Assembly (NCBI RefSeq): GCF_001042985.1
Contig: NZ_JYKY01000005.1
Location: 152,437-216,436, forward strand
Origin: Pseudomonas lundensis
GTDB taxonomy: Bacteria > Pseudomonadota > Gammaproteobacteria > Pseudomonadales > Pseudomonadaceae
DNA: 64,000 nt
Direction of reading: 5' to 3'
The notes under the pieces are model-generated. The model was not told the origin of the DNA. It made no database searches and saw only the letters and a program-made list of their open reading frames with translations. The translations under genes were made by a program, and so were the position numbers. Below, piece by piece: positions 60,086 through 64,000 of the stretch (positions are counted from its first letter, which is position 1; every line of letters begins with the position of its first letter).

Positions 60086-61111
60086 TTACAGCGTTTCAGC
60101 GAGCCTGAAGCCCATGACATAAATTTCGCGCGGGTATTTGCCATGCCGACGGCAGTTGCGGGCCAGGTCGCGAAACCGTGTAAAGCTGCCGCCCCGTGCG
60201 ATGCGGTGGTTGCCTACCACGGTGACCAGGTCATCGCTGATGGCGTGTCCGCCGGGGTAGGGGGCATAGTCGTCGGCCACGTATTCTTCAACGTTGCCCG
60301 CCATGTCCATGCAGCCGAAGGGCGAGGCGCCCAGGGGGAACATGCCCACCGGGGTGGTGTTGAAAATGCCCATTTCGGCGGTATTGGCGTGTTCCGGCAA
60401 AAAGCGCTCACCCCACGGAAACTCAAGGTTCTCCGGCCCCGCGCCTGCGTATTCCCATTGCGCTTCAGTCGGCAGGCGAAAGGCGCGCCCCGAGCGCAGG
60501 CTCAACCAGGCCACGTAAGCATCGGCGTCTTCTGCGGTGAGGCCGTAGACCGGATGGTTCGAACGTTCCACCGGGAATTGCCCAAATGCCCAGTTGGTCG
60601 GAATACGCGGTTCCAGCGAATCTTCAAGAAAAGCTTTGTATTCCAGGTTAGTGACCGGGTATTTGCCGATGGCATAGGGTTGAAGCTGCACCGTGTGGCG
60701 CGGTACTTCCTTTTCGATCCAGCTTCGGTCTAACCCCAGCCCTTGCATCCTGTCCATGACGCTGTCGACCTTGGCTTGATCCAGCCCGATTTCTATCTGG
60801 CCGCCTTCGATGCGGATCATCGGCGGGTTAAGCACATCCAGACGCGGGTCCAGGGTCTCGGCCAGGTAGCGGCCTGCCGCCAGGCGGATCGGCAGCGCGG
60901 CGTGCGGGTCTTCCACGCGCCGCGTCAGCAGGCTGACTGGCGCTTGAGTCAATTGCTGCCACTCAGCCAGCGGCAAGGCCAGGTTGAGCCCCGGCTGGAA
61001 GTGCTCTTCGAGCCCCATTAATTGGCGGTCAGTCATTTGCGCGGTCAGCGGGCCGTCAAATACCGGCCAGTGGGGAAACGCCTTGGATGTGTTTGACACG
61101 TCGAACTCCAC
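60086..61111 (-). CDS. toxD: Formylglycine-generating-enzyme-like protein (ToxD homologue)
   Basis: The 341-residue protein has an N-terminal part of about 110 residues with no clear family. A FGE-sulfatase/SUMF1 domain follows: YAIGKYPVTNLEYKAFLED, HPVYGLTAEDADAYVAWLS, FRLPTEAQWEYAGAG, MDMAGNVEEYVADDY and RIARGGSFTRFRDLARNC, ending GFRLAETL. EgtB/OvoA-like iron oxygenases share the fold, so a redox step in triazine N-N bond formation is conceivable. No function is proven for ToxD to my knowledge. It lies 17 bases after the toxA stop. Confidence 0.87.
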   Translation of the reverse strand: MEFDVSNTSKAFPHWPVFDGPLTAQMTDRQLMGLEEHFQPGLNLALPLAEWQQLTQAPVSLLTRRVEDPHAALPIRLAAGRYLAETLDPRLDVLNPPMIRIEGGQIEIGLDQAKVDSVMDRMQGLGLDRSWIEKEVPRHTVQLQPYAIGKYPVTNLEYKAFLEDSLEPRIPTNWAFGQFPVERSNHPVYGLTAEDADAYVAWLSLRSGRAFRLPTEAQWEYAGAGPENLEFPWGERFLPEHANTAEMGIFNTTPVGMFPLGASPFGCMDMAGNVEEYVADDYAPYPGGHAISDDLVTVVGNHRIARGGSFTRFRDLARNCRRHGKYPREIYVMGFRLAETL

Positions 61112-61128
61112 TACAGATGCAAAAGGTG

Positions 61129-61866
61129 TCAGAGGGTGCAGACCAGGCCGGTTTGCAAACAGTTGCGCTCAAAGTCACCCCAATAGCCTTCCGGGAATTT
61201 CTGGCGATTGGTTTTGGAGATCAACGGGCGTTGCCAGTGATAGTCGCTGAACCCCGCCTTGCGGATGGCCCGTTCGTAGTCTTCGTGGCTCCAGCGGTAA
61301 AAAGTGAATTCGCTGGGTGGCGTGGTGACAAATTCTGAAGAGCAGCGGAATCCGCCTTCGTGAGGGTTTTCGCTTTTGACGTGTACGCCGTACTTGGTGA
61401 AGTTGCCGTCTTCAAGGCGGAAACTGGGGTCGACGGTGTAGGCAATCAGCTTGCCGCCGGGCTGCAGGTTTTGCGCAACGGCGTAGAACATCGCTTCCAA
61501 TTCGGCGGGCGACTGGGCGTAGTTGAACAGCCAGGCAGCGGTCACGCGTTCAAATTGGCCCATCACCGGCATCTCGCAGACGTTGGCCACGTGAAACTCA
61601 ATGGCCTCGTTGTTACGGGCCGACTCCTTGCGCGCCAGCTCGATCATCGACGGCGAGATATCAACCCCCACCACCCGCGACGCGCCCTGACGGTACAGCT
61701 CACGGCCGAAATACCCATAACCGCAGGCCAGGTCCAAAACGGACTTGCCTTTCACATCACCCACCATATGAAAGAACGTTTCGGTTTCAACGGAACGTTG
61801 CGATGCGGTGTCGGTGAAGACTTCAAAGCGATCGCCAATGGCGTCATAAGCGGTAAAAGAACTCAT
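61129..61866 (-). CDS. toxA: SAM-dependent N-methyltransferase (ToxA homologue)
   Basis: The 245-residue class I methyltransferase has motif I VLDLACGYG (43-51), an acidic end of strand 2 in VVGVDIS, and post-motif residues FERVTAAWLFNYAQSP. Toxoflavin carries two N-methyl groups, and ToxA of B. glumae methylates the azapteridine to reumycin and toxoflavin. The protein length and its place at the head of the biosynthetic genes agree. The C-terminal FTFYRWSHEDYERAI-GFSDYHWQRP region resembles ToxA as far as I recall. Generic methyltransferase is the fallback. Confidence 0.85.
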   Translation of the reverse strand: MSSFTAYDAIGDRFEVFTDTASQRSVETETFFHMVGDVKGKSVLDLACGYGYFGRELYRQGASRVVGVDISPSMIELARKESARNNEAIEFHVANVCEMPVMGQFERVTAAWLFNYAQSPAELEAMFYAVAQNLQPGGKLIAYTVDPSFRLEDGNFTKYGVHVKSENPHEGGFRCSSEFVTTPPSEFTFYRWSHEDYERAIRKAGFSDYHWQRPLISKTNRQKFPEGYWGDFERNCLQTGLVCTL

Positions 61867-61957
61867 TGCTCACCTATTAAGTGTGATTGCTGTTATTAAA
61901 TGCCGACCCCTGATAAAGGCCGGTGGGTGAAGTTGTTGCCTTTAAACGCATCGCGGA

Positions 61958-62404
61958 TTAACTGCGTACCGCAATTAAAAAACCGGCCAGTACCACACTG
62001 ACGCCAATGATTTTTTGCAGATTGAGGGGTTGTTTGGGTAAGCCCACTAACCCGAAGTAATCAATCATTATCGAGATGGTCAGTTGGCCGATAATCACGG
62101 CCATGATGAAGTTGAGTGCACCCAGTCGCGGCACCAATATCAGGGCGGCGGTGATATACAACACACCGGCAATGCCGCCACACCAGATCCACCAAGGACC
62201 TGCTTGCAGGGCGGCAATATTGGGACGAGGTACTTTAAAAATCAGCATGACCACCATCACGGCAATACAACTGACCACCAACGACACGGCAGTGGCCCAT
62301 AAGGGATGACCTAATAACACGCCCAGTTTGGCGTTAGTGCCTGCTTGCAAGGGCACTGCAAAACCCGCCAGTAAACTCAAGACAATGGATACAAATAAAC
62401 TCAT
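61958..62404 (-). CDS. YdcZ/DUF606-type small DMT transporter
   Basis: The 148-residue protein has five hydrophobic helices and the DUF606 look: FVSIVLSLLAGFAVPLQAGTNAKLG, ATAVSLVVSCIAVMVVM, WWIWCGGIAGVLYI and GALNFIMAVIIGQLTISIM. Proteins of this family often act as homo- or heterodimers. The ATG at 62404 is preferred; the longer frame enters the promoter. It is the first gene of the presumed biosynthetic operon, 91 bp before toxA. It is not part of the B. glumae tox set that I know, so it may be an added exporter. Confidence 0.8.
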   Translation of the reverse strand: MSLFVSIVLSLLAGFAVPLQAGTNAKLGVLLGHPLWATAVSLVVSCIAVMVVMLIFKVPRPNIAALQAGPWWIWCGGIAGVLYITAALILVPRLGALNFIMAVIIGQLTISIMIDYFGLVGLPKQPLNLQKIIGVSVVLAGFLIAVRS

Positions 62405-62474
62405 GGTGCGTGCCGTCCTTTTTTTTAATCTTGTACGGCGAATATAAAAACAGGGCCAATTCTTTGTTCTAATG

Positions 62475-62487
62475 CGCGATATTCGCG
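62475..62487. promoter_or_regulatory. Small dyad upstream of tox operon, possible LysR operator
   Basis: CGCGA-TAT-TCGCG is a perfect five-base-arm dyad about 70 bases before the transporter ATG and 118 bases before moaC. LysR regulators bind T-N11-A dyads in such positions, but no second copy was found near the LysR gene, so the link is weak. Confidence 0.3.
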
Positions 62488-62604
62488 AGGTGGATCGCCT
62501 GGCTACAGGCCTTGAGCCATAAGGCATAGAGGCTGCTGGGCGATCGAGGGTGCGCAGGCAGCAGAGGCGGGTTTACAATCGCCGCACTTGAAGGGAGTAA
62601 CCCA

Positions 62605-63078
62605 GTGCTGACTCATTTGGATTCACAAGGTCGTGCCCACATGGTGGATGTCACCGACAAAGCCGTGACCTTTCGCGAGGCGGCGGCCCAGGCCGTGGTG
62701 CGCATGCGCCCCGAAACGCTGGACATGATCGTCAGTGGCGGCCACCCCAAGGGCGACGTTTTCGCCGTGGCGCGTATTGCTGGCATTCAAGCGGCCAAGA
62801 AAACCTCTGACCTGATTCCCCTGTGCCACCCGTTGATGCTGACCGGGGTCAAGGTCGAACTCAGCGCGCAGGGCTCCGATGCCGTGTTGATCGTGGCGCG
62901 CTGCAAGCTTTGCGGGCAGACCGGCGTCGAGATGGAAGCCTTGACCGCCGCCAGCGTTGCGGCACTGACCGTGTATGACATGTGCAAGGCCGTCGACCGC
63001 GGCATGACCATCGAAAGCGTGCGCGTGCTGGAGAAGCGTGGCGGCAAGAGCGGGCATTTCAAGGCCGATGCGTCATGA
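62605..63078 (+). CDS. moaC: Cyclic pyranopterin monophosphate synthase MoaC
   Basis: The 157-residue enzyme makes cyclic pyranopterin monophosphate for molybdenum cofactor. Family marks are [48 protein letters not shown] and [25 protein letters not shown] with the active-site aspartate and lysine. It starts at GTG with AAGGGAG upstream. It overlaps moaD by four bases. Confidence 0.96.
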   Translation: MLTHLDSQGRAHMVDVTDKAVTFREAAAQAVVRMRPETLDMIVSGGHPKGDVFAVARIAGIQAAKKTSDLIPLCHPLMLTGVKVELSAQGSDAVLIVARCKLCGQTGVEMEALTAASVAALTVYDMCKAVDRGMTIESVRVLEKRGGKSGHFKADAS

Positions 63079-63320
63079 AGCTCAACGTCATGTATTTCGC
63101 CCGTTACCGTGAAGCCTTGGGGCGGGACAGCGAGCAGGTCGAAGGCGTTTTTTCGTCCATTGCAGAGCTGCGCTCGCACCTGTTGCAACGTGGCAACGCG
63201 TGGGACGTACTGGCTGAGTCCAACCTGATGTGTGCGCGTAACCAAGACCTGTGCAAACTCGCTGAACCCTTGGCAGACGGCGACGACGTTGCGTTCTTTC
63301 CGCCGGTTACGGGAGGCTGA
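63075..63320 (+). CDS. moaD: Molybdopterin synthase small subunit MoaD
   Basis: The 81-residue ubiquitin-fold protein ends in [10 protein letters not shown]. The C-terminal Gly-Gly is adenylated and thiocarboxylated to donate sulfur. It has the usual MoaD length and is coupled to moaC by an ATGA overlap and to moaE by a two-base gap. It forms the heterotetramer with MoaE. Confidence 0.95.
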   Translation: MKLNVMYFARYREALGRDSEQVEGVFSSIAELRSHLLQRGNAWDVLAESNLMCARNQDLCKLAEPLADGDDVAFFPPVTGG

Positions 63321-63322
63321 AC

Positions 63323-63772
63323 ATGGCTATTCGCGTCCAGACAGAGGCGTTCGACCCTGGCGTTGAGGTCAACGCCCTGCATGCCGCCAACGCAGGCGTG
63401 GGCGCCGTGGTCAGCTTTGTTGGCTATGTGCGCGACTTCAACGACGGTCGCGACGTGGCAGGCATGTTTCTGGAGCATTACCCCGGCATGACTGAAAAAG
63501 CGCTGGGCAAGATCGTCATCGAGGCCGAGCAGCGTTGGCCGTTGCTCAAACTTGAAGTGCTGCACCGCGTGGGCGCCTTGCAACCGGGAGAGCCCATCGT
63601 CTTTGTGGGCGTCGCCAGCGCCCATCGGCAAGCGGCGTTCGACGCGTGTGCCTTTGTGATGGACTACCTGAAAACCCGGGCGCCGTTCTGGAAAAAAGAA
63701 CACACTCCCGACGGCCCGCGCTGGGTGGAGGGACGCGCCAGCGATCACGCAGCGGCTGATCGCTGGACGTAG
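63323..63772 (+). CDS. moaE: Molybdopterin synthase catalytic subunit MoaE
   Basis: The 149-residue protein has the MoaE pattern VSFVGYVRDFNDGRDVAGMFLEHYPGM, then HRVGALQPGEPIVFVGVASAHR and APFWKKEHTPDGPRWVE with the catalytic lysines. It converts precursor Z to molybdopterin with MoaD. It is the last gene of the moaCDE group; 124 bp follow before vgrG. Confidence 0.96.
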   Translation: MAIRVQTEAFDPGVEVNALHAANAGVGAVVSFVGYVRDFNDGRDVAGMFLEHYPGMTEKALGKIVIEAEQRWPLLKLEVLHRVGALQPGEPIVFVGVASAHRQAAFDACAFVMDYLKTRAPFWKKEHTPDGPRWVEGRASDHAAADRWT

Positions 63773-63873
63773 CGTAAGGGGGGGGGCGGTCATTCACCGG
63801 CCGATCCCGTTTCTTTTAAAACATTCCGAATCGTCTGACACGTGATTCCTAAGCTAATCCTGTAGCGTCCCGT

Positions 63874-63888
63874 CCTCAGTTTCTGAGG
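63874..63888 (+). promoter_or_regulatory. Hairpin covering the second vgrG ribosome site
   Basis: CCTCAG-TTT-CTGAGG forms a six-base stem whose right arm includes the GAGG of the ribosome-binding region, eight bases before the ATG. It could mask the site. Confidence 0.45.
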
Positions 63889-63896
63889 AACCAAGG

Positions 63897-64000
63897 ATGT
63901 CCACCGTTAGCCGCCAAACCCGCTTCCAGCTGACCCTCATGGGCAGCGACCAGCCCTTTTCGGTGCTGGCATTCAAAGGCGAAGAGGCCATCAGCGAGCC
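63897..64000 (+). CDS. Second VgrG, N-terminal fragment at window edge
   Basis: Thirty-four codons are visible, beginning MSTVSRQTRFQLTLMGSDQP and continuing FSVLAFKGEEAISEP. This is the opening of VgrG, which in the first copy reads ETQFTLTIQGLKHDLRVLKFHGQETIS. The rest lies outside the window. AAGGATG and GAGGAA give the ribosome site. It indicates a second type VI cargo island immediately to the right. Confidence 0.85.
   Translation, partial: MSTVSRQTRFQLTLMGSDQPFSVLAFKGEEAISE

Overview
The window reads as a chromosomal segment of a fluorescent-type Pseudomonas. It is GC-rich, carries a complete twelve-gene alginate operon in the order known from P. aeruginosa, has FecI/FecR/TonB-receptor iron signalling, Pseudomonas-style intergenic hairpin repeats, and an orphan VgrG/Tle1 module laid out like the P. 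aeruginosa Tle1 locus. No rRNA, tRNA, CRISPR array or transposase was seen.

Left part (1-22.3 kb). A psiE fragment is followed by a ribosome hibernation factor gene. Two iron cell-surface-signalling systems lie head to head: fecI-fecR-fecA on the minus strand, and an ECF sigma factor, anti-sigma regulator and siderophore receptor on the plus strand, with Fur-box-like sites. Next come an AraC regulator with a divergent DMT exporter, a 2-hydroxyacid dehydrogenase, a LysR regulator facing a four-gene aromatic-acid-type efflux operon (NodT lipoprotein, FUSC permease, DUF1656 peptide, HlyD adaptor), an MFS exporter facing another LysR regulator across a perfect palindrome, an SDR enzyme and a small membrane protein.

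Alginate block (22.4-39.4 kb, minus strand). algD-alg8-alg44-algK-algE-algG-algX-algL-algI-algJ-algF-algA run as one operon: precursor synthesis (AlgA, AlgD), polymerisation (Alg8, Alg44), periplasmic modification and transit (AlgG, AlgX, AlgL, AlgK), acetylation (AlgI, AlgJ, AlgF, AlgX) and export (AlgE). A long leader precedes algD, with a candidate AlgU promoter about 357 nt upstream of the start codon and an AlgR-like box beside it. Hairpin repeats sit in three of the operon's gaps.

Middle (39.4-44.4 kb). yaaA, a NodB-like protein with two altered metal-ligand positions, an unrecognised small gene and a PIN-PhoH protein are followed by a 660-bp gap with a 17-bp-arm hairpin, an extra copy of its motif and an exact DnaA-box sequence.

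Competition island (44.4-62.4 kb). A type VI cargo module (vgrG, DUF4123 adaptor, three tandem Tli1-type lipoproteins, Tle1-type phospholipase) lies next to what I read as a toxoflavin-type azapteridine cluster: GTP cyclohydrolase II, RibD-like deaminase, WD-repeat protein, formylglycine-enzyme-like protein and SAM methyltransferase (toxB, E, C, D, A homologues). It comes with a LysR regulator, a VOC-fold protein, an RND pump plus adaptor, and a YdcZ-type transporter. This is the most interesting system here. The family is known from Burkholderia glumae and P. protegens, but the gene order and accessory genes seem distinctive.

Right edge. moaC-moaD-moaE (molybdopterin synthesis) is followed by the first 104 bases of a second vgrG. 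All functional calls are from reading motifs and context; no database search was possible.
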